Shown here in pieces: positions 34,438 to 43,014 of a DNA stretch of 64,000 bases. How positions within the stretch are numbered: the stretch's first letter is position 1; every line of letters starts with the position of its first letter. The translations under genes were made by a program, and so were the position numbers. This DNA comes from CALGYY01 sp963678485 (GTDB taxonomy: Bacteria > Bacteroidota > Bacteroidia > Bacteroidales > CAIWKO01): NCBI GenBank assembly GCA_963678485.1, contig OY782882.1:1302001-1366000 (forward strand). Reading direction: 5' to 3'. A model generated the notes under the pieces. It saw only the letters and a program-made list of their open reading frames with translations, did no database searches and was not told the DNA's origin.

Positions 34438-36084
34438 ATGAGTATGTTTTGTTATCAATGTCAGGAAACAGCCAAAGGTACTGGCTGTACAATTAAAGGA
34501 GTATGTGGAAAATCAGATGAAGTTGCGCAACTTCAGGATGTATTAATCTATGTTTGTAAAGGCATCAGTATTTATAGTACCTATGCAAGAGCAAAGGGAT
34601 TAAACCGCAAAGATGTCAACCTGTTTATTGCAGATGCATTATTCACAACCATTACCAATGCAAATTTCGACAAATTGGCCATTGCCGAAAAAATCAAACA
34701 TGGATTAGCCATACGCGACAGCCTTGCATCGGAAATGAAGCAGAAGGGCATTGCTGTGCCTTCATCACTTCATGATTCAGCTACATGGACTGGTACTGAG
34801 ATTGCCGATTTTTTGAAAAAGGAAGATGTTGCCGGTGTATTAGCTACCACAAATGAAGATTTACGTTCATTAAAGGAATTGCTTGTTTATGGAATTAAAG
34901 GAATCGCCGCCTATGGTGAACATGCCTCTAATCTTGGGTTTGAGGAAGAAGACATTTGGTCCTTCATGCAAAAAGGCCTTGCTGCTACCACTGATACAAG
35001 CTTAGGTGTGCCTGAGTTGCTCAACCTTGTATTGGAATGTGGAAGCTATGGTGTAAAAGTAATGGCCTTACTCGACAAAGCAAACACCAGTAAATACGGA
35101 AATCCGGAAATCACGAAAGTAAATATTGGAGTGCGCAACAATCCTGGCATTCTTATCAGTGGACATGACCTTGTGGATATGGAATCATTACTAGAGCAGA
35201 CCAATGGCACAGGGGTAGACGTATACACCCATAGTGAAATGCTCCCTGCCCATTACTATCCTGCATTTAAAAAATATGAACATTTTGTTGGCAACTATGG
35301 CAATGCATGGTGGAAGCAGCGCGAAGAATTCGAAACCTTTAATGGCCCTATTCTTTTTACATCAAATTGCATTGTTCCTCCACCAACACATTCCATTTAT
35401 AAAGATAGAGTTTTCACTACGAATTCTGCCGGTTTCGATGGATGCAAACACATTGAAATTAAAAATGGCAAAAAGGATTTCAGCGAAATTATAGCACTGG
35501 CAAAAAGCTGTCAGGCTCCTATAGAAATTGAAAAAGGTGAAATCGTTGGTGGATTCGCCCACGCACAGGTATTCGCATTGGCAGATAAAGTTGTGGATGC
35601 TGTAAAGAGCGGTGCTATAAAAAAATTCTTTGTAATGGCCGGTTGTGATGGCCGTATGAAGGATCGTGATTATTATACTGATTTTGCAGCAAAGCTCCCA
35701 AAAGACACGGTAATCCTCACTGCAGGATGCGCTAAATACAGGTATAACAAACTTCAACTGGGCGATATTGGCGGCATTCCACGCTTACTTGATGCAGGTC
35801 AATGCAATGATTCCTACTCACTCGCAGTCATTGCACTCAAACTAAAAGAGATTTTCCAATTGAATGATATTAATGACTTGCCAATCGCATATAACATTGC
35901 ATGGTACGAGCAAAAGGCCGTTATTGTTTTACTGGCTCTACTTTCACTGGGTGTAAAGAAAATACATCTCGGTCCAAGTCTGCCGGCATTTCTATCTCCC
36001 GCTGTAGCTAAGGTTCTTGTTGAACAGTTTGGTATTAGCGGCATTCAAAGTGTTGATGAGGACATGAAATTATTTTTAAACTAA
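34438..36084 (+). CDS. hcp: Hybrid cluster protein (hydroxylamine/NO reductase)
   Basis: 548 residues. Hcp reduces hydroxylamine in vitro and NO to N2O in vivo; it also takes part in protein S-nitrosylation in E. coli. The N-terminal cluster motif is C5-x2-C8-x8-C17-x5-C23 (MSMFCYQCQETAKGTGC), the class I spacing of anaerobes, carrying a [4Fe-4S] centre. Hybrid-cluster ligands appear in VDVYTHSEMLPAHYYPAFK, FTSNCIVPP, AGFDGCKHIE, TAGCAKYRYNKL, AGQCNDSYSLAV and NIAWYEQKAV. The start at 34438 gives the family N-terminus and has a strong ribosome binding site. The protein is cytoplasmic. Upstream ferredoxin and downstream BFD-like protein suggest a local electron supply. Confidence 0.96.
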   Translation: MSMFCYQCQETAKGTGCTIKGVCGKSDEVAQLQDVLIYVCKGISIYSTYARAKGLNRKDVNLFIADALFTTITNANFDKLAIAEKIKHGLAIRDSLASEMKQKGIAVPSSLHDSATWTGTEIADFLKKEDVAGVLATTNEDLRSLKELLVYGIKGIAAYGEHASNLGFEEEDIWSFMQKGLAATTDTSLGVPELLNLVLECGSYGVKVMALLDKANTSKYGNPEITKVNIGVRNNPGILISGHDLVDMESLLEQTNGTGVDVYTHSEMLPAHYYPAFKKYEHFVGNYGNAWWKQREEFETFNGPILFTSNCIVPPPTHSIYKDRVFTTNSAGFDGCKHIEIKNGKKDFSEIIALAKSCQAPIEIEKGEIVGGFAHAQVFALADKVVDAVKSGAIKKFFVMAGCDGRMKDRDYYTDFAAKLPKDTVILTAGCAKYRYNKLQLGDIGGIPRLLDAGQCNDSYSLAVIALKLKEIFQLNDINDLPIAYNIAWYEQKAVIVLLALLSLGVKKIHLGPSLPAFLSPAVAKVLVEQFGISGIQSVDEDMKLFLN

Positions 36085-36096
36085 TTAGTATCTTTT

Positions 36097-36201
36097 CATA
36101 AAGTCCGTATGCGGCGTTGTCCCAGTGTTGCCGGGCAGTCTATTACCCCAGTAAACTTCTTCACGCCAACACTTCGGACGCATCGCATCCGGAACTTTAT
36201 G
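36097..36201. repeat. 105-nt imperfect hairpin between hcp and the BFD-like gene
   Basis: CATAAAGT (36097-36104) pairs with ACTTTATG (36194-36201). The stem continues with CCG/CGG, ATGCG/CGCAT, GTCC/GGAC and AGTGTTG/CAACACT (36124-36130 with 36167-36173), closing on a loop of about 36 nt. It lacks a terminal T-run. It could be a dispersed palindromic repeat, an RNA processing site or a structured leader. Confidence 0.6.
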
Positions 36202-36231
36202 ATCAGCCACTTAGTTTTTTCGCAGAAAGTT

Positions 36232-36239
36232 TAATTTTG
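36232..36239 (+). promoter_or_regulatory. -7 element TAATTTTG of the BFD-like gene
   Basis: Perfect TAnnTTTG only 5 bases before the ATG at 36245, so any transcript from here would be leaderless or nearly so. No good -33 box. Confidence 0.4.
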
Positions 36240-36244
36240 ACATT

Positions 36245-36433
36245 ATGAACGAAAATGATGATTTAATCTGTGTTTGCGCAGAAGTATATAGAAGCACCAT
36301 TGAGCAGGCTATTCGAGACAAGCAGCTAACAACAGCCCATGAAGTTGGCATCGTTACCGGTGCAGGGACACATTGTGGTGGTTGCATTGAAGAGATTGAA
36401 GAAATAATCAGAACGTTGTCAACACCAAAATGA
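36245..36433 (+). CDS. BFD-like [2Fe-2S] protein
   Basis: 62 residues. Cysteines occur as C-x-C near 9-11 (ICVCAEV) and C-x2-C near 44-47 (HCGGCIEE), the pattern of the bacterioferritin-associated ferredoxin (BFD/NirB centre) fold that binds one [2Fe-2S]. Small free-standing BFD proteins serve as electron carriers or as Fe-S donors. Here it lies between hcp and two cupin genes, so a role in nitrogen-oxide chemistry is inferred. Confidence 0.85.
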   Translation: MNENDDLICVCAEVYRSTIEQAIRDKQLTTAHEVGIVTGAGTHCGGCIEEIEEIIRTLSTPK

Positions 36434-36484
36434 AAAATCTTCGCGAGAATAAACAGAGTTTACCTCAACTTAAAAAAAGAAAAT

Positions 36485-36814
36485 ATGGAAAGCAAATCCT
36501 TCGAAACAGCCAAGGTTTTTGATTTTACACATGAAGTTGAATATTCCGAAAATGGAATTATTAGCAAGCGTATACTTGACAAGGCCATCGGCAACATTAC
36601 GCTCTTTTCTTTCGACGCAGGACAGCGCCTAAGCGAGCACACGGCACCTTTCGATGCATTTGTGCAGGTGATTGAAGGCAAAGCAGAAATCCTCATTAAT
36701 GGCCAGGCACACGAACTGACCAAAGGGCAAAGCATAATAATGCCTGCATCCATCCCTCATGCAGTCAACGCCATTGAGCGATTCAAAATGTTATTGACCA
36801 TGATCAAAGCCTGA
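36485..36814 (+). CDS. Cupin-domain protein
   Basis: 109 residues forming one cupin_2 barrel. Motif 1 reads FDAGQRLSEHTAPFDAFVQVIEGKAEI, with only one of the usual His pair (SEHTAP) and Gln/Glu positions. Motif 2 reads IIMPASIPHAVNAIE with the His. Proteins of this kind bind a metal and small ligands. It follows the BFD-like gene by 51 bases and precedes a second cupin-like gene by 5 bases, so probably the same transcript. Function unknown; cupins next to hcp and nrf genes may be regulators or small dioxygenases. Confidence 0.85.
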   Translation: MESKSFETAKVFDFTHEVEYSENGIISKRILDKAIGNITLFSFDAGQRLSEHTAPFDAFVQVIEGKAEILINGQAHELTKGQSIIMPASIPHAVNAIERFKMLLTMIKA

Positions 36815-36819
36815 TTGCG

Positions 36820-37122
36820 ATGTTACAGGTAACTAAATATGAGGAGGCCGATAATGCTGATTGGCCTCTGGGAGGAAGAGTCATGCTTAGCAATCAACTT
36901 TTCAAGATTGTCCTTTACAAAATAAAACCACGCGCAAGTTTCAAATGGTGTCTTGCCCAAGAGGTATCGATGATTGTAATGAATGGCCAAGGCTTTCTGA
37001 TGACACCTTTGCACAAGCTTAACGTAAAAACCAACAGTAGTATTCAAATAGAAGTAAATACAAAATGCTGCTGGCAAAACATGACTGACGAGGAGCAGTC
37101 TCTTATTTTTCTATTGACATAA
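36820..37122 (+). CDS. Cupin-like protein without metal ligands
   Basis: 100 residues, 5 bases after the preceding cupin. The strand pattern fits a small cupin barrel (FKIVLYKIKPRASFKWCLAQ, VSMIVMNGQGFLMTP, IEVNTKCCWQNMTDEEQSLI), but the expected metal-binding His residues are replaced, and only one His is present in the whole protein. I infer a degenerate partner that might dimerise with its neighbour. It could also be an unrelated small beta protein. Confidence 0.6.
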   Translation: MLQVTKYEEADNADWPLGGRVMLSNQLFKIVLYKIKPRASFKWCLAQEVSMIVMNGQGFLMTPLHKLNVKTNSSIQIEVNTKCCWQNMTDEEQSLIFLLT

Positions 37123-37210
37123 TATATAAATCGCTATTTATAATAAATAAAAATTAGTGTATTTTTTAAAAATTTCCATTCATTATAGGTGAATCCTACC
37201 ATGGCGTATC

Positions 37211-37218
37211 TATATTTG
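37211..37218 (+). promoter_or_regulatory. -7 element TATATTTG of nrfHA
   Basis: Perfect TAnnTTTG, 20 bases before the chosen TTG start of nrfH. AT-rich repeats (TTTTTTAAAAATTT at about 37164) lie upstream, similar in kind to those at the hcp promoter. Confidence 0.5.
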
Positions 37219-37238
37219 TCAGTAATACCCTATACGCC

Positions 37239-37835
37239 TTGAAATTGATAATTCGTATTATTTCATTTTTTACACCGCCAGAGCGCTGGCGCATTCCGGT
37301 CATAGTGCTTCTTGGCATTATTTGCGGGTTGTCGGCATTTATTTTTAAACTCTCCAATGCTGCCTCCTATATTTCAGATGACCCCAAAACCTGTGTTAAT
37401 TGTCATGTGATGTATCCACAGTACGCATCATGGTTTCACAGCAGTCATCGTGAGGTGGCAAGTTGTAACGATTGCCACGTACCACATAACAATACGATTA
37501 ATAAATATTTTTTTAAGGCTAAGGATGGCATGCGTCATTCATACATGTTCACTTTTCGGCTCGAACCGCAGGTCATTCGAATAAAAGAGGCGGGGCAAGC
37601 TGTGGTTCAGGACAATTGCAAACGCTGCCATGCAGATTTAATCAGCATGGTAAATCTTACGGAAGTGACTGCTGAAAACTCCAAACTTGGTAAAGGACAT
37701 CGATGTTATGATTGCCACAGAAATACTCCACATGGCGAAGTAAACAGCCTGGCCTCATACCCTTCTTCCTTGGCGCCACAACTCGAGAGTGTATCCCCGT
37801 CATGGTTGGAGCATTACACATCATCTAAAAAATAA
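37239..37835 (+). CDS. nrfH: Cytochrome c nitrite reductase small subunit (tetrahaem)
   Basis: 198 residues. NrfH is a membrane-anchored quinol dehydrogenase of the NapC/NirT family that passes electrons to NrfA. One membrane helix at about 17-37 precedes four haem c sites: CVNCH near 51, CNDCH near 75, CKRCH near 127 and CYDCH near 156. The first is followed by VMYPQYASW as in NrfH. The start is taken as TTG at 37239: no ATG exists in frame before the haem sites, the reading begins KLIIRIISFFTPPERWRIP, and a promoter ends 20 bases upstream. It precedes nrfA by 30 bases. Confidence 0.93.
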   Translation: MKLIIRIISFFTPPERWRIPVIVLLGIICGLSAFIFKLSNAASYISDDPKTCVNCHVMYPQYASWFHSSHREVASCNDCHVPHNNTINKYFFKAKDGMRHSYMFTFRLEPQVIRIKEAGQAVVQDNCKRCHADLISMVNLTEVTAENSKLGKGHRCYDCHRNTPHGEVNSLASYPSSLAPQLESVSPSWLEHYTSSKK

Positions 37836-37865
37836 AAATATATTATTAATATAAAGAATTATCCT

Positions 37866-39320
37866 ATGAAATCAATTAGTGAAAACACAAAAAAAAGGCC
37901 TTGGCTAAATTGGCTGATTTTTTTGCTTACGGCAGTTGTGGTATTTTTCATTGGATTATTCGCTGCATCCATAATGGAGCGAAGAAGCGAATCGAAGTTG
38001 TATTTTCAACAGACGAAAGAAATTGCTGAATGGGAGCCGGACAACGCTGTTTGGGGAGAGAATTTCCCACGTGAGTATGAAACCTGGATGACTACAGCTG
38101 ATACGAGTTTTCGCAGTAAATATGGCGGTTCTGGAAAAGTGGACTATTTAGCCAACGATCCTAATCTCGTTATTTTATGGGCTGGCTATGCATTCTCAAA
38201 AGAATATAATCAGGGACGCGGCCATTACCACGCAATTGAAGATATACGAAATATCTTAAGAACTGTACAGGATCAACCAGCAACCTGCTGGACTTGTAAA
38301 AGTACTGATGTCCCCCGTATGATGAACAAAATTGGGGCTGAAGCATTTTATAAAGGTAAGTGGATTGATATGGGAAAAGAAATTACTAACCCGATTGGTT
38401 GCCAGGATTGCCACGACCCAAAAACAATGAACCTTCGAATTACGAGACCAGCCCTGATAGAGGCTTTTCAACGACAAGGGCGCGACATTAACAAATCAAC
38501 CCAACAAGAAATGAGGAGTCTTGTTTGTGCCCAATGCCATGTTGAGTATTACTTTAAGGGAGAAGGAAAATATCTTACGTTCCCATGGGATAAAGGATTT
38601 AGTGCAGATTCCATGGAAGCTTATTACGATAGTATCGGGTTTAAAGATTTCGAACATGCTATGAGTCGAACACCCATACTAAAATCTCAGCATCCCGATT
38701 ATGAAGTATTCATGACTGGTGTTCATGCTGACCGGGGAGTTGCCTGCGCAGATTGCCATATGCCGTATCGCCGCGAAGGAAGCATAAAATTCACCGATCA
38801 TAAGATTCAAAGTCCGTTGAATAATATTTCTGGTTCATGTGGTGTTTGTCATCGCGAAAGTGAAGATAAGCTTCGTGACAATGTTTATCAACGACAGGAT
38901 AAAATAAATCAGGTTAAACTTATCGCAGAAAAAAACCTTGTACTTTGTCATGTTGCTGCAAAGTTAGCTTGGGAGAACGGAGCCACCGAAGCCGAAATGT
39001 CGCCTATTCTAAAGTTAATCAGAAGTGCACAATGGCGTTGGGATTGGGTTGCATCCTCCAATGGCGTTGGATTCCATTCCCCGGTGGAATGTATGCGCGT
39101 TTTGGCTACGTCCATTGACCGCTCCAAAGATGCGCGAATACTACTTGTTGAAGTCTTGATAGCTCATAATGTTAAGCTACCATTCAATACTCCTGACCTT
39201 TCAACAAAAGAAAAAGCCCAGAAATACATTGGGCTTGACATAGCAAAAATACAAGCTGAAAAACAAGAGTTTCTTAAAACGGTTGTTCCAACTTGGGATA
39301 ACAATAAACCAAAGAAATAA
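37866..39320 (+). CDS. nrfA: Ammonia-forming cytochrome c nitrite reductase (pentahaem)
   Basis: 484 residues. NrfA reduces nitrite to ammonium with six electrons in the periplasm and also reduces NO and hydroxylamine. An N-terminal hydrophobic segment (about 14-36) is a signal anchor. The catalytic haem has the diagnostic CWTCK motif near 140. Four further CxxCH sites follow: CQDCH near 179, CAQCH near 220, CADCH near 297 and CGVCH near 323. HYHAIEDIRN and VGFHSPVE are family wording, the latter giving a distal axial His. With NrfH it forms the membrane complex fed by menaquinol. Terminator at 39431. Confidence 0.97.
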   Translation: MKSISENTKKRPWLNWLIFLLTAVVVFFIGLFAASIMERRSESKLYFQQTKEIAEWEPDNAVWGENFPREYETWMTTADTSFRSKYGGSGKVDYLANDPNLVILWAGYAFSKEYNQGRGHYHAIEDIRNILRTVQDQPATCWTCKSTDVPRMMNKIGAEAFYKGKWIDMGKEITNPIGCQDCHDPKTMNLRITRPALIEAFQRQGRDINKSTQQEMRSLVCAQCHVEYYFKGEGKYLTFPWDKGFSADSMEAYYDSIGFKDFEHAMSRTPILKSQHPDYEVFMTGVHADRGVACADCHMPYRREGSIKFTDHKIQSPLNNISGSCGVCHRESEDKLRDNVYQRQDKINQVKLIAEKNLVLCHVAAKLAWENGATEAEMSPILKLIRSAQWRWDWVASSNGVGFHSPVECMRVLATSIDRSKDARILLVEVLIAHNVKLPFNTPDLSTKEKAQKYIGLDIAKIQAEKQEFLKTVVPTWDNNKPKK

Positions 39321-39430
39321 AATAACGAATAGAATCGCTAGGAATATCACTATACTCTGTTCAATTCCTCCTAGGCAGATTTTCAGTTTAGATGGTTTAT
39401 TTGTCTTCTGCCCTAAAAAGTATAGCGCAA

Positions 39431-39464
39431 AAAAAGAGGCCTTCGATTATGAAAGCCTCTTTTT
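39431..39464. terminator. Bidirectional terminator between nrfA and the carboxypeptidase gene
   Basis: 10-bp stem AAAAAGAGGC / GCCTCTTTTT. The A-run on one side and T-run on the other let it work for both convergent genes. Confidence 0.85.
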
Positions 39465-39479
39465 GATTTAAGAATGTTG

Positions 39480-42359
39480 CTATTCTATAATTGTCTTGCG
39501 AGTAACCGTTTCACCGTCCATCCTGAGTTTTACAAAATAGACACCCTGAAGCAGGCCACCAATATTCACCGGAACACTAGTGTTTCCATCAGTAAAGGTT
39601 AACTCACCTTTTAGAACCGATTGACCAACCATATTAATGAATTCGTACTCACACTTACTTTGAGTAATACCATTGAAAGAAATATAAATTACATCCTTTG
39701 CGGGATTTGGATATAAACCGATTTGGGAGAGCTGATCTGCATATGCCTCTACAGCTGCAGGACCTATCACAACATTGTTCCATACCGTATCACTACCACA
39801 GCTGTTGTTAGCAATCAGCATTACATTGTATGTTCCGTCAGTAGAATAGGTGTGTGAGGGATTTTGTTGAGTGCTGCTTTGTCCGTCGCCGAAATTCCAA
39901 TACCAGGATGTAGCATCGCTGGATGTATTAGAAAAAGTAGCTGTTGTCCCTGCTAATGATTGACCAAAGCTTGCAACAGGAATTGGCTTGATTGCACCTG
40001 TTACAGCAATTCGTGCACTGCTGCAACTACCAGCCTGAATCTGCCAATCATACACATAATAATAATAATTGAGTGGCGTAGAAGCGGCACTACTTGTTTT
40101 CACACTAATCAAACCTGCTGTAGTATAAGGGTAAGATACGCTCCCACTGTTGCGATACAAGTCGCAGGTGCTAGATGAAGCAAGACCTAACTGCAAATTA
40201 GTGCCAACGGGAACGGAAAAATTTAATGGAACAGTAAAGGCCCCGGAAGTTGAAGTAATGTTCACTGTGGCTGACTGCAGCACAGTCCCTGAACTATTTC
40301 GCAGTTCAAATGTACGATTGCCCAGTGTGGAAGCATATACCTTCACTGAAACAAGAGTGCATGCTGTAGTGCAATCAAAAATCTCATACTGGTTTTGATT
40401 GGTTAGATTACCACCAGCACCAGTATTATCAGGCTTTCCACCAGCAACGGGAGCAGCGATAACTTCACTTGCAACATAATAAGTCGTTGTTGAGGAAAGA
40501 GATGGAGAGAAAGCAGTCCCTGTATTAACCAGATTTCCGTTGATGGGGGCATCATACCAGCTAAGCGTTCCAGAGCCGGTGGCGCTAAGGTTTACGGTCC
40601 CCGCACCGCATATGGAATCACCATTAACTGTAGGAGCAGCAGGTAAGTTAACCGTGATGTAAGATGTTCTTGTGGCGGTATTTGAGCCTTTACAATTTGA
40701 TACCGTTAAGCTAACAGTATAGGTTCCATTAGTAGTATATGCATGCGTCGGGCTGGCAGAAGTAGAACCCGTACCATCACCAAAATCCCAGGACCAGGAA
40801 TTGGCGCCACCTGTAGAAAGATCAGAAAAATTGACGACACCGGTACAGGTTGAAGTTTCATCTGCTATAAAATTAGCAGCAGGCAGACTTGGTGCAAAGG
40901 CGACATTAACAACGGTTGTACTTCCATTGGCAATCACAACATTATTAACCGTTTTACTTGCATACCCCGGGGCAGAGAACGTCACACTGTAGGTTCCTTC
41001 CGTAAGATATTTGTGATAATCTCCCACAGGAAGAAACGAATACACCTGCGAACTATCGTTAGCCTGATCATAACTCGAAATCCATACCTTTGCTTTGATT
41101 GGTAAACCACTGCACGAATCCGTTACTAATCCTCGTAATCCAAAAAGTGATTCCTGCATATAATTATACAAACCACGGTAATTACGATTCCATGCGGCGC
41201 CCAGATTTTGCGTTTCAGTGGTTTTAGTCACATCAATTTCAGCTGTTACTTCACGACAATACTGAAAATAGTTCATATAATCCTGGCGACCGCCGGTAAT
41301 CACAAACCAATCGCCACCTTCAGTCACACCACCCATATCGGTCATATAAGTGGCATCGACCAGCTGACATGTATCAACATAAGCAGTACAGACTCTTTGC
41401 CACCAGCCTGCGCTGGCGTTAGGATTACCTGAAGTGGTCCATGTATCCCAAGGGTAGTTAAGTAATTCTGCACCTCCGTGAAAATTGGCAGACATATTAA
41501 AATGATGTAATTCTGCAAAAGCCATGAATGCCTGCGTTTCCGGCTGCCAGGATAATCCATCAGGATGGTTTCCTGCTCTGGGATCAGGATAATTACGATT
41601 AAGATCCTCTCCTGCTGCATTACCTCGGGTGGAGCTCGTGCCGTTTATCGTATTATCACCACTTGCATAAGTTCCGTCTGGATTGGCCATTGGACATATC
41701 CAAATTTCGATATTATTTACGAGGTTGAGGATTTTTGCACTGGAGTTATAATTCGTCAACAAATCATTGATTAAACGAAGCATTAATATAATACCAGTGG
41801 TTTCATCCCCATGCATGGAACTGGAATACAAAAAACGGGGCTCATTCTCATTTTGATTTACATTATCAGAAATCTTTAATGCAAGTATCTTATGCCCCCC
41901 AGGGGTGGAGGCCAAAATAGTATCCAGCCGACAAATGGCAGGAAAATTATTGGCGAAATCAGCCATCAGCTGCTCATATACAGAATATGTAGGATAGCGA
42001 TCCCAGCTTGACATCTGAGACGTGGTGGTAGCCATATTATACGCCTTTGGAGCTGTCCTTACAACTTCCGTCCATGCGATTCCACGGGTAAGAAATTCTG
42101 TAAAACTTCTTTTATTGGCGTAAGCAGTTACATCGTAGCCTCCAAGAGCTGAGGGACGCACACGATCGATAGAAACGACATTTGTAAGATCATTGTTGAT
42201 TTGATCTTTACTGTCGGCATGAAATGTAAAAACTATCTCCTTTCGTGTTCCAAAGAGATCGTCAACAGAAATACTGCTGTTTACTGGTGCCTGAATTTGA
42301 GCAAATGCATTGACCGCAACCAGAGTCAATAACAAAACTGAGAATACAAATTTCTTCAT
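39480..42359 (-). CDS. T9SS-secreted M14 zinc carboxypeptidase with PKD domains
   Basis: 959 residues. Signal peptide of 21 residues (NAFAQ). The M14 catalytic domain spans about 110-405: SSSMHGDETTG near 186 gives the His and Glu zinc ligands, ICPMANPDGTYASGD and GEDLNRNYPDP are family blocks, and CREVTAEIDVTKTTE carries the catalytic Glu. A carboxypeptidase-regulatory-like domain (about 410-490), a PKD domain (SWSWDFGDGTGST), an Ig-like segment, a lectin-like region, a second PKD domain (SWYWNFGDGQSST) and a T9SS type A sorting domain (about 876-959) follow. It would act at the cell surface or outside, releasing C-terminal amino acids from peptides. A TATATTTG promoter lies 22 bases upstream. 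Confidence 0.93.
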   Translation of the reverse strand: MKKFVFSVLLLTLVAVNAFAQIQAPVNSSISVDDLFGTRKEIVFTFHADSKDQINNDLTNVVSIDRVRPSALGGYDVTAYANKRSFTEFLTRGIAWTEVVRTAPKAYNMATTTSQMSSWDRYPTYSVYEQLMADFANNFPAICRLDTILASTPGGHKILALKISDNVNQNENEPRFLYSSSMHGDETTGIILMLRLINDLLTNYNSSAKILNLVNNIEIWICPMANPDGTYASGDNTINGTSSTRGNAAGEDLNRNYPDPRAGNHPDGLSWQPETQAFMAFAELHHFNMSANFHGGAELLNYPWDTWTTSGNPNASAGWWQRVCTAYVDTCQLVDATYMTDMGGVTEGGDWFVITGGRQDYMNYFQYCREVTAEIDVTKTTETQNLGAAWNRNYRGLYNYMQESLFGLRGLVTDSCSGLPIKAKVWISSYDQANDSSQVYSFLPVGDYHKYLTEGTYSVTFSAPGYASKTVNNVVIANGSTTVVNVAFAPSLPAANFIADETSTCTGVVNFSDLSTGGANSWSWDFGDGTGSTSASPTHAYTTNGTYTVSLTVSNCKGSNTATRTSYITVNLPAAPTVNGDSICGAGTVNLSATGSGTLSWYDAPINGNLVNTGTAFSPSLSSTTTYYVASEVIAAPVAGGKPDNTGAGGNLTNQNQYEIFDCTTACTLVSVKVYASTLGNRTFELRNSSGTVLQSATVNITSTSGAFTVPLNFSVPVGTNLQLGLASSSTCDLYRNSGSVSYPYTTAGLISVKTSSAASTPLNYYYYVYDWQIQAGSCSSARIAVTGAIKPIPVASFGQSLAGTTATFSNTSSDATSWYWNFGDGQSSTQQNPSHTYSTDGTYNVMLIANNSCGSDTVWNNVVIGPAAVEAYADQLSQIGLYPNPAKDVIYISFNGITQSKCEYEFINMVGQSVLKGELTFTDGNTSVPVNIGGLLQGVYFVKLRMDGETVTRKTIIE

Positions 42360-42381
42360 ATCGGGAGAGATTTAATACCCC

Positions 42382-42389
42382 CAAATATA
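42382..42389 (-). promoter_or_regulatory. -7 element TATATTTG of the M14 gene
   Basis: Perfect TAnnTTTG on the minus strand, 22 bases from the ATG at 42359. Confidence 0.55.
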
Positions 42390-42448
42390 GGGATATTCTG
42401 ATAAATTTATACTCTTAACAAAGCTTTAACCCTCTGAGGCGACTGCTA

Positions 42449-42997
42449 TTACTCTGCAGACTTCAAATTGCGAAGCCATTCAATAATCTCATCCATAAGC
42501 GTTTCGGGCGAATCTGGATGCGAATCACTAATCATAAAATCGTAGAGAGCTACAGTATCTGTGTGATAACGTCCGCATTTCAATCGGGCTTTGGAAACGC
42601 CGACGATGTAATCAAACACCTTTGCAGAGGACAGATCAAGATTAACGAGCAGATCAAATTCCGTATTTATAAAGTCATTGACTTTGATTCCACCGGGCTT
42701 ACCAAACCAATTGAGGTCTTTACGGTTAAAATAATCGAAGGAAAGACGGGGATAGCAATAATGAGGAATTTCCTTGCCTGCGTATAATCCAAGGGTTTTA
42801 ACATCCTTTTTTGCTGACTGAATCGTCGCAATATAATTTGTAAATCTCACATAAGCTGCTTCGTCAGGCACGTGGTACAAAATGCCGATGCTTCTAATAG
42901 CTTCCCACGACTGCAGTTTTTTTGAACGGCGTGATTTTACGCTATCGCCTGCAGTTCTCCGCTTTAAAACGCCCTCTTTAATTTTTTTAATTGGCAT
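42449..42997 (-). CDS. DUF6913-like cytoplasmic protein
   Basis: 182 residues with no signal peptide. A very basic N-terminus (KRRTAGDSVKSRRSKK) precedes blocks SIGILYHVPDEAAYVRF, LNWFGKPGG near 98 and NTEFDLLVNLDLSS near 110, wording I associate with a family conserved only in Bacteroidota (DUF6913). Function unknown. It follows the flavin reductase-like gene by 17 bases on the same strand, so they are probably co-transcribed. Confidence 0.7.
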   Translation of the reverse strand: MPIKKIKEGVLKRRTAGDSVKSRRSKKLQSWEAIRSIGILYHVPDEAAYVRFTNYIATIQSAKKDVKTLGLYAGKEIPHYCYPRLSFDYFNRKDLNWFGKPGGIKVNDFINTEFDLLVNLDLSSAKVFDYIVGVSKARLKCGRYHTDTVALYDFMISDSHPDSPETLMDEIIEWLRNLKSAE

Positions 42998-43014
42998 GAT
43001 CTAAAGATAACTAA

